DNA from: Bacillota bacterium
GTDB taxonomy: Bacteria > Bacillota > Clostridia > Oscillospirales > Acutalibacteraceae
Direction: 5' to 3'
Assembly (NCBI GenBank): GCA_023391275.1
Contig: JAEWBE010000070.1
Location: 1-16,821 of the forward strand
DNA: 16,821 nt
A program made the position numbers and the translations under genes. The notes beneath the pieces were generated by a model. It was not told the DNA's origin. It made no database searches and saw nothing but the letters and a program-made list of their open reading frames with translations. Each line of letters opens with the position of its first letter. Position 1 is the first letter of the stretch. Positions 1 through 8,376 of this stretch are shown one piece after another.

Positions 1-4
1 AATA

Positions 5-123
<119 letters not shown>

Positions 124-131
124 CAAAGATT

Positions 132-161
132 AAGAACGTCCTAATGGACGTTCTTTTTTTT
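132..161 (+). terminator. Terminator of the rRNA operon
   Basis: A perfect 10-bp stem (132-141 with 146-155), loop TAAT, runs straight into a tract of T. It lies about 10 nt after the 5S 3' end, the usual position for the rho-independent terminator of an rrn operon. Confidence 0.93.
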
Positions 162-243
162 ATTTATATTAGTTTTAATATACGATATCGAAACTAATGT
201 TTTGGATATTTTATACTTTAATGCCTTATACAGTTATAATATT

Positions 244-271
244 TTGTAAAATGTGCAAAATATGTTAAAAT
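244..271 (+). promoter_or_regulatory. Possible sigma-A promoter of the GGDEF/HD-GYP gene
   Basis: TTGTAA (244-249) and TAAAAT (266-271) are separated by 16 nt, and the -10 box is preceded by TG one base upstream (extended -10). The region is very AT-rich, so chance matches are easy. A TATAAT at 235-240 is an alternative but has no good -35 box. Either would give a leader of about 140-180 nt before the gene. Confidence 0.35.
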
Positions 272-290
272 ATAAAACATGATGTGTTAT

Positions 291-422
291 TGTTCAAATA
301 GTGGTGCTGCTAATTCCTGGAAGGATATCTTTTAAAAATTGTTTTCATCATTTGCGTTGACGCAGGGCTTGAAGTGCCCACTTAACAAGTCGCTGGTAAA
401 ATTAAAAGAAGGGGAGAGTATT
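291..422 (+). other. Structured 5' leader of the c-di-GMP gene
   Basis: This non-coding leader holds a run of adjacent hairpins just before the ribosome-binding site: GCGT/ACGC at 354-363, GGGC/GCCC at 365-379 and ACTT/AAGT at 380-390. A smaller TCCT/AGGA hairpin lies near 315-325. The gene downstream is a c-di-GMP enzyme, so a c-di-GMP riboswitch was considered, but I do not see the conserved core of class I or class II. An upstream in-frame ATG at 339 falls inside the leader and is not used as the start, because it lacks a ribosome-binding site. Confidence 0.35.
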
Positions 423-2999
423 ATGAATAATACGGTGAACAGTCAGTTGATGCAGCAAAAGGAATCCATTATAACGAAGCCCATATTTATAATATCTATT
501 ATTCTTTTTATTTTTCTTAGCATCGCCTATATTGCAGATATAAGAAATATTGGTATTAAGGGAACAGAAAATGAGGAAATACAAACGGCTTTGGCAGCGG
601 AAGCAGGCTTTTCACCGTCTTTATTATCCCAACTGCATGGGGATTTGAGTGACCTTGACCGGGCAGAGTACAAAGAAATTAAAAACAGTTTAGTTAATTT
701 GGCGCATCAGAGGAATGAAATTCGTTTTGCTTATATTTATATTCAGAGAAACGGAAAAATCTATTTTTTAGCAGATTCTGAGCCATCGGATTCAAAAGAC
801 TATTCCCCCCCGGGTCAGGAATACCTGGAAGCTAATGATGAAACGTTTTTGCCGTTTCAAAACGGACAGCCTTTAGTATCCAAGCCGGTTTCCGACCGGT
901 GGGGTACGTGGGTCAGTGTGCTTGTCCCTATGAAAGACATGGAAACCGGTAAAACCGTTGCTGTTTTTGGGGTGGATTACCCCGCTGAATCTTGGAATAA
1001 TCATGTCGTTGCACTAACGATTCAGGCAGGAATTCTTGTTTTCTGTGTGCTTTTGATTTTTGTTGCTCTTTATACTGCTTTAACACAAAACAAAAAATTA
1101 CGCCGGGAAAAGAGAAAGTTACTCGACTTGGATGCGAAATTAAGAGAAAGTGAAATGCTGTTCAGAACAATATTTGATCAGGCGCCAATAGGAATCGCAA
1201 TTGGACACAGCGACACAAATACTATATCAACCTCCGACAACTGGCCAACCATCAATCCGATGTTTGAAAAAATTATCGGCAGAACCGAAGAAGAGCTAAA
1301 AAATGTCAGTTGGGACGAAATTACACATCCGGATGATTCGCCTATGGATTTGGAAAATTTCGCTAAGTTTAAATCCGGTGAGATCGGCGGATATGAGATG
1401 GACAAGCGGTATATCAAACCGGATGGTTCTGAGGTTTGGGTACATATGATGATTGCTCCGTTACAATTTAACTATGCAGTGGCATATGATCATTTGTGTT
1501 TAATAGAAGATATAAGCAATCATAAAGAGCTGGAAAAAGCCTTGTATGACAGTGAACGAAGCAAAGCGATTCTGCTGGACAATCTGCCCGGAATGGCTTA
1601 TCGGTGCTGTTATGACCGGGAATGGACAATGCAGTCTGTCTCTCAGGGATGCTTTGAGCTTACAGGATATAAGGCGGAGAGCCTGCTCTCAAATAAAGAA
1701 AGATCATTTAATGATTTGATATCACCTCAGTATCAGGAGCATCTATGGAACAGATGGGCCCAGGTACTGGCGGAACACTCCAAGTTAACCGAAGAGTATG
1801 AACTGGTTACAGCATCCGGTCAAGTGAAATGGGTGTGGGAGCAGGGACAGGGTATTTATGATGAAACCGGCAATGTATTGGCCCTGGAGGGGCTGATTAT
1901 GGATATCACTGAACGCAAAAAGCAAGAAATGGAGATTCTTTATATTAACCATCATGACTATTTGACAGGATTGTATAACCGCAGGTATTTTGACGAGGAA
2001 ATGAAACGGTTGGATCAGGAAGACTGCCTGCCTTTATCCGTAATGATTGGGAGCCTGAATGGGATAAGGCTAATCAATAATGCATTTGGCCATGAACAAG
2101 GTGATCTTATTATTCAGGAAACTGCAAAAATTGTTAAGGGCAACTGTTGTGAATCATATATTATAGCGAGAACCGGCGGAGACGAATTTAGTGTTTTAAT
2201 GCCTAAAACGGATCGGCAGAGTGCATTGGATATTATGCAGACAATAAAAGCTGCCTGTGAAACTTATAATAAACACCATAATACCAGTCCCTACTCTGTA
2301 AATATAGCGCTGGGCTGCAGTACGAAAAACACAACCGATGAAAATATTCTGCGAGCATACAAGGACGCCGGTGATTATATGTATAAGCGTAAACTGCTGG
2401 AACGAAAAAGCTCTCATGGGGCGATCATGACTTCTATTATGGCAACCTTGTTTGCCAAGAGTCAGGAGACGGAAATACATGCGGAAAGGCTTTCTGTATT
2501 ATCCAGGACGATTGGGTTACAACTGGGTCTTCCGCAAAAAAGTCTCATTCTTCTGGAATTGTTTGCAATGCTGCACGATGTAGGAAAGATGGGGATTGAC
2601 GACCGTGTGTTAAACAAGCCGGGCAAGCTCAACGAGGAAGAATGGGCCGTGATGAAAAAACATCCGGAAATCGGGTACCGGATTGCCATGTCATCTTCAG
2701 AGCTTGAACCCATTGCGGAGTACATTCTCACTCATCATGAACGGTGGGACGGAAAGGGCTATCCTCAAGGGCTCGCAGGCGAGGATATCCCCCTGCTTTC
2801 CCGTATTCTTGCCGTTGCCGATTCTTATGATGCCATGACAGAAGACCGGGTCTATCGGAAAGCAATGTCGAAAGAAGAAGCTGTCATGGAGATTCAGAAA
2901 AATTCAGGTACACAGTTTGATCCTCAGGTTGTAAAGGCCTTCGAAGAAATTATCAATGAACAAAGTATTGTCTTGAATAACATTGAAAGAAACAGATAG
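423..2999 (+). CDS. Membrane PAS-PAS-GGDEF-HD-GYP c-di-GMP sensor
   Basis: An 858-residue signalling protein predicted to control cyclic di-GMP. One helix (about 20-37) and a second (about 195-220) flank an extracytoplasmic, probably Cache-like sensor. Two PAS domains follow (about 244-370 and 375-510), then GGDEF (about 515-665) and HD-GYP (about 680-840). The GGDEF signature is intact (585-589). The HD-GYP motifs HDVGK (718-722) and HHERWDGKGYP (771-781) are intact, so c-di-GMP phosphodiesterase activity is expected. In the metal-binding segment the Asp normally found at position 544 is Ser and the Asp at 553 is Asn, so cyclase activity is doubtful and the GGDEF domain may only bind GTP as a regulator. 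The start at 423 is chosen because GGGGAG (411-416) lies 6 nt upstream; the frame is open back to an ATG at 339 that has no such site. It appears to be a single-gene unit between a terminator and the structured region after it. Confidence 0.93.
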   Translation: MNNTVNSQLMQQKESIITKPIFIISIILFIFLSIAYIADIRNIGIKGTENEEIQTALAAEAGFSPSLLSQLHGDLSDLDRAEYKEIKNSLVNLAHQRNEIRFAYIYIQRNGKIYFLADSEPSDSKDYSPPGQEYLEANDETFLPFQNGQPLVSKPVSDRWGTWVSVLVPMKDMETGKTVAVFGVDYPAESWNNHVVALTIQAGILVFCVLLIFVALYTALTQNKKLRREKRKLLDLDAKLRESEMLFRTIFDQAPIGIAIGHSDTNTISTSDNWPTINPMFEKIIGRTEEELKNVSWDEITHPDDSPMDLENFAKFKSGEIGGYEMDKRYIKPDGSEVWVHMMIAPLQFNYAVAYDHLCLIEDISNHKELEKALYDSERSKAILLDNLPGMAYRCCYDREWTMQSVSQGCFELTGYKAESLLSNKERSFNDLISPQYQEHLWNRWAQVLAEHSKLTEEYELVTASGQVKWVWEQGQGIYDETGNVLALEGLIMDITERKKQEMEILYINHHDYLTGLYNRRYFDEEMKRLDQEDCLPLSVMIGSLNGIRLINNAFGHEQGDLIIQETAKIVKGNCCESYIIARTGGDEFSVLMPKTDRQSALDIMQTIKAACETYNKHHNTSPYSVNIALGCSTKNTTDENILRAYKDAGDYMYKRKLLERKSSHGAIMTSIMATLFAKSQETEIHAERLSVLSRTIGLQLGLPQKSLILLELFAMLHDVGKMGIDDRVLNKPGKLNEEEWAVMKKHPEIGYRIAMSSSELEPIAEYILTHHERWDGKGYPQGLAGEDIPLLSRILAVADSYDAMTEDRVYRKAMSKEEAVMEIQKNSGTQFDPQVVKAFEEIINEQSIVLNNIERNR

Positions 3000-3111
3000 C
3001 GCGGGAACCGCGGGGTGCAAAACCACGATACCGGGCCGTCAGGCTAATCAGGAAATGGAAACAACCGAAGCTGATTTATTACCGGAGTCTGCTGGAAGTG
3101 AATATATTAAG
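3000..3111 (+). promoter_or_regulatory. Riboswitch-like RNA before a terminator
   Basis: The stretch has GGGAA (3003-3007), GGGTG then AAAACC (about 3013-3026) and ACCGGGCCGTCAGGCTAAT (about 3030-3048), in the order and approximate spacing of the conserved cobalamin-riboswitch core, with several mismatches. FMN riboswitches also contain a GGGTG-AAA-CC element, so the class is not settled. It is followed at once by a strong terminator and, 140 nt later, by the glycosyltransferase gene, the layout expected of a transcription-attenuating leader. A 62-codon TTG-initiated frame crosses it and the terminator hairpin; I regard that frame as chance. The identity as a riboswitch is a low-confidence inference. 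Confidence 0.25.
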
Positions 3112-3140
3112 AGCCGCCTTGAAAAAGGCGGCTTATTTTT
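3112..3140 (+). terminator. Rho-independent terminator
   Basis: AGCCGCCTT (3112-3120) pairs perfectly with AAGGCGGCT (3125-3133) around a GAAA tetraloop and is followed by TATTTTT. It either ends the GGDEF/HD-GYP transcript or serves as the expression platform of the putative leader riboswitch just upstream. Confidence 0.88.
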
Positions 3141-3279
3141 GCTGTTAAAAACTCGTATTAATAGATACTGAGGAATAGCCGGTCAAAGAATTTCCACACC
3201 CAAAGTTCAGATTCGCTTCATCCGGTCTTCATGGTGGCAGAACATAATAGCATTATCAGATTGCACAGAGGTGAAAGAT

Positions 3280-5316
3280 ATGCTGAAAAAACGTTCCGCC
3301 GTGTACAGCCTCCGTCCGCTGTTCAGTAAAAAACATTGGCATATTTATGCGCTGGCGGGAATTGCGGCGCTGTCTTTTGGACTGAATTTTTATGCGATTT
3401 CTCAACTGGGATATGGCAACGCATATTATGCAGCGGCAATTAAGAGCATGACGCAGAGCTTCAAAAATTTTTTCTTTGTCTCATTTGATCCGGCGGGAAT
3501 GGTCTCGGTGGATAAACCGCCGCTGGGACTATGGATACAGGTGCTTTTTGTTTTGGTTTTTGGCTATCATGGATGGGCTATGCTTTTGCCGCAGGCGCTT
3601 GCAGGCACGGGCTCGTGCATCATGATGTATGCGCTTGTCGCAAAATATTTTGGCCGTCCGGCGGGGCTGATTTCTTCGTTGGTGTTTGCGCTTACGCCTG
3701 CCGTTGTCGTGGCATCCCGCAACAACACGATGGATATGCAGTTGATTTTTATACTGCTTGTGGCGGTGTGGCTTCTTTTCCGGGCAATTGAACAGGGAAA
3801 ACGGCGTTACCTGTTTACAGCGGCTCTGTTTATCGGATTGGGCTTTGAAGTAAAAATGCTTCAGGCCTACATGGTTCTGCCGGCGGTGGGCCTTGTGTAT
3901 CTGTTCTTTTCCAAAGAAAAAACAGGTCGGCGTATCTTTGCCAGTGTCATCAGCCTTGTCATTGTTGCGGCAGTGTCTTTCGCATGGGGCATCGCGGTCG
4001 ATCTCTATCCGTCTGCCGACCGCCCCTATGTCGGGAGTTCCACAGATAATACGGTAATGGAGTTGATGATCGGCCACAATGGGTTAGAACGTGTCTATGG
4101 GCAGAGCATGGGCGGCGGCAATTCCCGTGGATTCAGGCAGGATGGCCGGGGCAGGCCGCAGGGTCCCGGGGGCCAAAACAACAGGAATAATGGAACTCCC
4201 CCCGCAGGAAACGGGCAGGGTGGTAATATCGGGGCAAATATCCCCGGCGGGTCCAGCCGGGGCGGCAGAACCGGCGGCGCAGTCGGAAATGATATTGGTA
4301 CGGCGGGTGCGTTTCGCCTTTGGGACAGCAGCATGTTCGGGCAATCCTCCTGGCTGATTGTGCTTGCGCTGTTTGGTATTGCCGCGGGGATTCACAAATT
4401 CCGAATAAAGGATCGGACACCGAAACAGGGCATGTTTGTTTTCTGGATACTCTGGTTTGCGACCATGTATGGATTTTTCAGTTTTGCAAGCTTTTATCAT
4501 CGGTATTATCTGTGTATGGCGGCACCTGGAATTGCCGGCCTTGCCGGTATCGGTCTTGTGCAGATGTTCCGGGCATTCCGTAACAAGAAGGACTGGCGGC
4601 GGTGGCTGCTGCCCGCCTCCCTGCTTGCTGCGGCCGGAAACGCCGCTGTTTATATCTGGAACTACGCGGATTTGAGGATGTGGCTTGTTCCGCTGATCGC
4701 GGGTTCTGCCGTTGCTGCATTGACCCTGATGTTCCTCTATCTCAGAAAATTCAAACAGCTCGCGCTTTACGCTGCCATGGTGTGTATGCTCTTTGCCGTT
4801 TTGGCGGGGCCGTTTTACTGGTCGCTGACTGTGGTAAGGTATGCTCCGGAAAATGTCACTATGCCATATGCCGGGCCCGAGCTTGCCTCTCAGACCAAAA
4901 CACAGGGTATGACGCCGAATCAGGAAACTTTTGTCACCACGGACAGTCAGGATCTTTCCCTTGAAAGATATCTTGTGGCACATTACAAACAAGGCAGTTA
5001 TCTGGTGGTGTCACAGCGGGCAAATGATGTGGCGGCTTTCATTGTGGATACGGGGCTGCCGGCGGTCGCTTACGGGGGCTTTCTGGGGTCGGATCAATCG
5101 CTGACGCTTGACAGGCTCAAGCAGTTGGTCGGCGAGGGAAAAGTCACATATTTCCTCGTGTCGCAGCAGCAAAGCGGCTTTGGCGGCAGCTCTGATTCCG
5201 AGCTCACTTCCTATGTAAAGGAAAACGCTGTGTTGATTGATCCTTCAGAATACGGCGGTGCCTCAGGGCAAACGAATTCGGACTCCAGCTATTCACTGTA
5301 CTGCTTTGAATCATAA
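3280..5316 (+). CDS. YkcB/ArnT-like membrane glycosyltransferase
   Basis: A 678-residue multi-spanning protein of the PMT/ArnT (GT-C fold) superfamily, close in pattern to Bacillus YkcB. Such enzymes use a polyprenyl-phosphate sugar and modify cell-envelope targets on the outer face; the substrate here is unknown. About 11 hydrophobic helices are visible. The first outer loop holds the family motif VDKPPLGLW (Asp78-Lys-Pro-Pro81), and the nearby GNAYYAAA segment is typical of the YkcB branch. Residues about 274-342 are a low-complexity insert rich in Gly, Asn, Arg and Gln, lying in an extracytoplasmic loop. ATG 3280 is preferred over the in-frame GTG at 3271 because AGAGGTG (3267-3273) is then well spaced. 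The gene is visibly more GC-rich than its neighbours, which also produces long meaningless antisense frames. No YkcC-type polyprenyl-phosphate glycosyltransferase gene sits beside it, so the sugar donor must be made elsewhere. Confidence 0.9.
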   Translation: MLKKRSAVYSLRPLFSKKHWHIYALAGIAALSFGLNFYAISQLGYGNAYYAAAIKSMTQSFKNFFFVSFDPAGMVSVDKPPLGLWIQVLFVLVFGYHGWAMLLPQALAGTGSCIMMYALVAKYFGRPAGLISSLVFALTPAVVVASRNNTMDMQLIFILLVAVWLLFRAIEQGKRRYLFTAALFIGLGFEVKMLQAYMVLPAVGLVYLFFSKEKTGRRIFASVISLVIVAAVSFAWGIAVDLYPSADRPYVGSSTDNTVMELMIGHNGLERVYGQSMGGGNSRGFRQDGRGRPQGPGGQNNRNNGTPPAGNGQGGNIGANIPGGSSRGGRTGGAVGNDIGTAGAFRLWDSSMFGQSSWLIVLALFGIAAGIHKFRIKDRTPKQGMFVFWILWFATMYGFFSFASFYHRYYLCMAAPGIAGLAGIGLVQMFRAFRNKKDWRRWLLPASLLAAAGNAAVYIWNYADLRMWLVPLIAGSAVAALTLMFLYLRKFKQLALYAAMVCMLFAVLAGPFYWSLTVVRYAPENVTMPYAGPELASQTKTQGMTPNQETFVTTDSQDLSLERYLVAHYKQGSYLVVSQRANDVAAFIVDTGLPAVAYGGFLGSDQSLTLDRLKQLVGEGKVTYFLVSQQQSGFGGSSDSELTSYVKENAVLIDPSEYGGASGQTNSDSSYSLYCFES

Positions 5317-5321
5317 AATAC

Positions 5322-5360
5322 AGGAAAGCGGCGAAGCCAAACGGTTTCGCCGCTTTCCTT
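5322..5360 (+). terminator. Long hairpin terminator after the glycosyltransferase
   Basis: A perfect 14-bp stem (5322-5335 with 5346-5359) extends inward by three further pairs to an AAAC loop, giving about 17 bp. It lies 5 nt after the stop codon. It has no long T tract, so termination may be partial or factor-assisted, but it separates the glycosyltransferase from the germination operon. Confidence 0.75.
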
Positions 5361-5366
5361 CGGCTT

Positions 5367-5396
5367 ACATATTTTGCCCCGGATCAATGCATAATA
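5367..5396 (+). promoter_or_regulatory. Predicted sigma-G (forespore) promoter
   Basis: CATAATA (5390-5396) is an exact match to the sigma-G -10 consensus CATnnTA. ACATA (5367-5371) matches the -35 consensus GHATR at four of five positions, with an 18-nt spacer, which is the expected distance. It lies 34 nt before the start of the first germination gene. Germinant receptors are classic sigma-G genes, which supports the call; the first -35 base is off. Confidence 0.55.
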
Positions 5397-5430
5397 TCAT
5401 TGATTATATCTTATCGAAAGGGGCCGGTAC

Positions 5431-6984
5431 ATGTTTCATTTCTTTGCGAAACATAAAGAAGAAGTCGTCAATCAGGAGTTGGAAAATCTGAATAAACCGA
5501 TTCAGGATGATGCTCTGAGCACATCCCTGAGTAAGAATGTGGAAACCATAAAAAATCTGTTTAAGGATGTAGATGTTCTGATTGTAAGATTTTTTCAAAA
5601 CAATCATAATAGCAGTCTGAAATATTGTATTGCCTATTGTGACGGCGTGGTTAATTCAACAATTGTAAACGAAGGCATTATTAAACCATTGATGCTGTCA
5701 AATGCCGTAACATCGGGAAATCATCTGATGGACAGCCTGATGAACCATGTCGTTATGATTAACGAGGCCAAGAAAACAGGAAAAATAAAAGATATTATCG
5801 AGTCAATTTCTTACGGCGATACTATTTTATTTGCCGAAGGCGCCGCTGAAGTGCTTATACTGAATACCAAGGAAATCAGAACCCGTGCTATAACGGAACC
5901 GGAAAACGAAAAGATTCTGAGCGGACCGCGGGAAGGGTTTAATGAATCTTTAATACAAAATCTGTCGACGATACGGCGTAGATTAAAAACCAATGAACTG
6001 AAAATGAAATATTTAACATTCGGAAGAATTACAAAGACACAGGCCTGTGTTTGTTACATTGATAAACTTGTGAATAAGAATATTTTAAACGAACTGTACC
6101 GCCGGCTGGAGATGATCGATATTGATGCAATTCTGGATGCCAACTATATTACGGAACTCATTAAGGATTCCCCACTGTCTCCGTTCCGTGCAACAGGATA
6201 TACGGAGCGGCCGGATGTGATTGTGGGCAAGATACTGGAGGGGAGAATTGCCATTTTTGTTGATGGTACCCCTGTCGTTCTGACAGTTCCCTATCTTTTT
6301 ATTGAAAATTTTCAAAGTAATGAAGATTACTATCTAAGCTTCTATTACACTTCGTTTTCAAGGATTCTTCGTATGCTTGGCTTCTTTCTGACCGTTACGG
6401 TTCCCGGATTTTATATTGCAATTGTAGCGTTCAATCAGGAAATGCTGCCCACATCGCTTCTAATCAACATTACGGCCGAACGTAAGAATGTGCCTTTACC
6501 TGCCGCTGTGGAAGCGTTTATTATGTTGATCGTATTTGATATTCTGCGGGAAACCGGGATCCGGATGCCGACCGATATTGGGCAGGCGCTCAGTATTGTC
6601 GGCGCGCTTGTCATCGGTCAGGCCGCGGTGGATGCCAAACTTGTGGCCGCACCGATGATTATTGTAGTCGCCACCACCGGAATCACCAGCCTTTTGGTTC
6701 CCAAAATGAATGCACCGGTAATTTATGTGCGTTTGTTTTTGCTCTTTTTGGCTTCTACCTTTGGCTTGTTTGGGTTTGTTTTAGGATCTTCCGTTGTAAT
6801 GATTCATATATTGAATTTATACTCATTCGGAATTCCGCAGGTCACGGTTTCCGGGTCGCTTCAATCCCAGGAAATTAAAGATACCTTTATCCGGGTTCCA
6901 TGGGCACAGATGATTACGCGGCCAAAAGCGATTGCGAGGGAAAAGGTACGGATGAAGGCCGGCAATGGGGGAAACCATGGTTAA
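5431..6984 (+). CDS. GerA-family germinant receptor A subunit
   Basis: A 517-residue A subunit of a spore nutrient germinant receptor, located in the spore inner membrane. Residues 1 to about 290 form the soluble N-terminal domain, ending in family-typical segments TERPDV and GRIAIFVDGTP. The membrane part follows, with helices at about 312-336, 358-375, 384-425 (two) and 431-463. The family segment LRETGIRMPTDIGQALSIVG lies between the second and third. Length is typical. AAGGGG (about 5418-5423) precedes the ATG by 7 nt. It is the first gene of a four-gene operon and overlaps the next gene by 8 nt, indicating translational coupling. Transcription is probably from the sigma-G promoter just upstream. 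Confidence 0.95.
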   Translation: MFHFFAKHKEEVVNQELENLNKPIQDDALSTSLSKNVETIKNLFKDVDVLIVRFFQNNHNSSLKYCIAYCDGVVNSTIVNEGIIKPLMLSNAVTSGNHLMDSLMNHVVMINEAKKTGKIKDIIESISYGDTILFAEGAAEVLILNTKEIRTRAITEPENEKILSGPREGFNESLIQNLSTIRRRLKTNELKMKYLTFGRITKTQACVCYIDKLVNKNILNELYRRLEMIDIDAILDANYITELIKDSPLSPFRATGYTERPDVIVGKILEGRIAIFVDGTPVVLTVPYLFIENFQSNEDYYLSFYYTSFSRILRMLGFFLTVTVPGFYIAIVAFNQEMLPTSLLINITAERKNVPLPAAVEAFIMLIVFDILRETGIRMPTDIGQALSIVGALVIGQAAVDAKLVAAPMIIVVATTGITSLLVPKMNAPVIYVRLFLLFLASTFGLFGFVLGSSVVMIHILNLYSFGIPQVTVSGSLQSQEIKDTFIRVPWAQMITRPKAIAREKVRMKAGNGGNHG

Positions 6985-8119
6985 AAAGATTGTTTGCGTT
7001 TTGCTGATTTTAACGCTGCTCTTCCCGCTCGGCGGCTGCTGGAGCTACCACAGCCTGAATGAAATCACAATTATAGCGGGAGCGGGGGTTGACGTTGACC
7101 CGTCCAGCGGGGATTATCTGCTTACCTGTGAGGTGATTGATTTAAGCGCATCTACAAAAGAAGGCGGAATAAAATCAAAAATCGTGGAATCGCGGGGCGA
7201 AACAATTTTCGATGCGGTCAGGAACGCAAAAAAAAGATTGGTTAATAAGATGTATTGGGGAAATGCTCAGGTTTTGGTAATCGGGAATCAACTCGCAAAG
7301 CAGGGCGACATAAAGAAAGTAATAGACTGGTTCATAAGCGACGCGGAGTGCCGCGAAACAATCGGAATTATTGTATCGCAGGAAAAAGCCGCAAAAGATA
7401 TTCTGACAATAGAGGGGCTCGACAACAACGTTGTTGCTTATGAGATTAAAAAGATTATTGATAACGACCAGAGCGACACAGCTTCACTTAACAGCGTGCA
7501 GCTCTTCCACGCGTTTAATGATTTGAGGAGTCCGGGTATTTCCCTCGCGATTCCCGCGTTTCACACTGTAATAAACAATGGGAAACCCGCGGTAGAAGCA
7601 AACGGTATGGCTGTTTTTAAAGGGGAAAAGATGCTTGGGTATTTAACTCCGGATGAAAGCAAGTATTTTCTATTTTGCATAAACGGTGTTCATGGCGGCG
7701 TCTTAACGGTATCTTCAGGCGGGCAGGGGAAAAAGGATGTTTCTCTTGAAGTCCTCAAAAGCGCGACCAAAACATCTTATTCTTATACACAGGGGAAAGT
7801 GAAAATGACGATTCAAACTGAGACCGAGGTTTCTTTGGATGAAATGAAGTCTGACACGGATTTGCTGGACGAGAAAGAAATTTCCAAAATTGAAAAAAAT
7901 ACAGAGGACATGCTGAAAAATCAAATCTTGAATGTTATTAAAAAGGTGCAGAATGAATATGATTCGGATATTTTTGAATTTGGTAATCTGATTTATAAAA
8001 AGGACCCGAAGCTTTGGGCACAGCTTGAACCGCAATGGGACGACCTGTTTCGGACCCTACAGGTGGAAGTAACGCCTAAGGTAAATATTATGAACACTTC
8101 TTTCCTGAAGCATCGTTGA
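6977..8119 (+). CDS. GerAC-type germination lipoprotein
   Basis: A 380-residue C subunit of the germinant receptor. The N-terminus is a lipoprotein signal: Lys-Lys, a hydrophobic stretch, then a lipobox ending in LGGCW, so the mature protein should be lipid-anchored to the outer face of the spore inner membrane through Cys. The segment around AVFKGEKMLGYL is typical of the family's central domain. ATG 6977 is chosen over the in-frame ATG 6965 because the GGGGG run (about 6967-6971) is then well spaced and the signal peptide begins cleanly with MVKK. The gene overlaps the A-subunit stop by 8 nt. Length is as expected for GerAC. Confidence 0.95.
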   Translation: MVKKIVCVLLILTLLFPLGGCWSYHSLNEITIIAGAGVDVDPSSGDYLLTCEVIDLSASTKEGGIKSKIVESRGETIFDAVRNAKKRLVNKMYWGNAQVLVIGNQLAKQGDIKKVIDWFISDAECRETIGIIVSQEKAAKDILTIEGLDNNVVAYEIKKIIDNDQSDTASLNSVQLFHAFNDLRSPGISLAIPAFHTVINNGKPAVEANGMAVFKGEKMLGYLTPDESKYFLFCINGVHGGVLTVSSGGQGKKDVSLEVLKSATKTSYSYTQGKVKMTIQTETEVSLDEMKSDTDLLDEKEISKIEKNTEDMLKNQILNVIKKVQNEYDSDIFEFGNLIYKKDPKLWAQLEPQWDDLFRTLQVEVTPKVNIMNTSFLKHR

Positions 8120-8135
8120 AAGCGGGGCATGCCTG

Positions 8136-8348
8136 TTGCTGACTTCTATTGTAATTGTTCTGTATTTTTTTGTGATCGTTTTTGACTTCATTCCTGTCAT
8201 AAAAAGCGGGGGGAAAAAGGAATGCTGGGTTTATTCTGTTTTCCTGCTGCTCAGCTTTTCCATTCTTATTTTGTATTCATTGAATATCGTGGTTCCAAGT
8301 CCCTCGAATTTTATTAAAAAGATGGTTGAAACATTTTATAAAGTATGA
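8136..8348 (+). CDS. Two-helix germinant receptor D subunit
   Basis: A 70-residue protein with two membrane helices (about 3-22 and 32-52), a short basic loop between them and a C-terminal tail containing VPSPSNFIKKM. This matches the small D subunits (such as GerKD of Bacillus) encoded inside germinant-receptor operons, where they modulate receptor activity. The only reasonable start is TTG at 8136, with GCGGGG about 8 nt upstream. A nearby ATG (8129) is out of frame. It sits between the C and B genes, 16 nt after the C-subunit stop and 28 nt before the B start. Function is inferred from size, topology and context. Confidence 0.8.
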   Translation: MLTSIVIVLYFFVIVFDFIPVIKSGGKKECWVYSVFLLLSFSILILYSLNIVVPSPSNFIKKMVETFYKV

Positions 8349-8376
8349 CAGGTTATTATTGAAAGGATCAGCCCCT

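Noticed and set aside
2983..3171. 62-codon plus-strand frame after the GGDEF/HD-GYP gene
   Set aside because: It starts with TTG without a ribosome-binding site, overlaps the previous gene and reads straight through a perfect terminator hairpin.
4084..4992. 302-codon antisense frame inside the glycosyltransferase gene
   Set aside because: It is a shadow produced by the GC-rich codons of the real gene; the translation is low-complexity and resembles no protein family.
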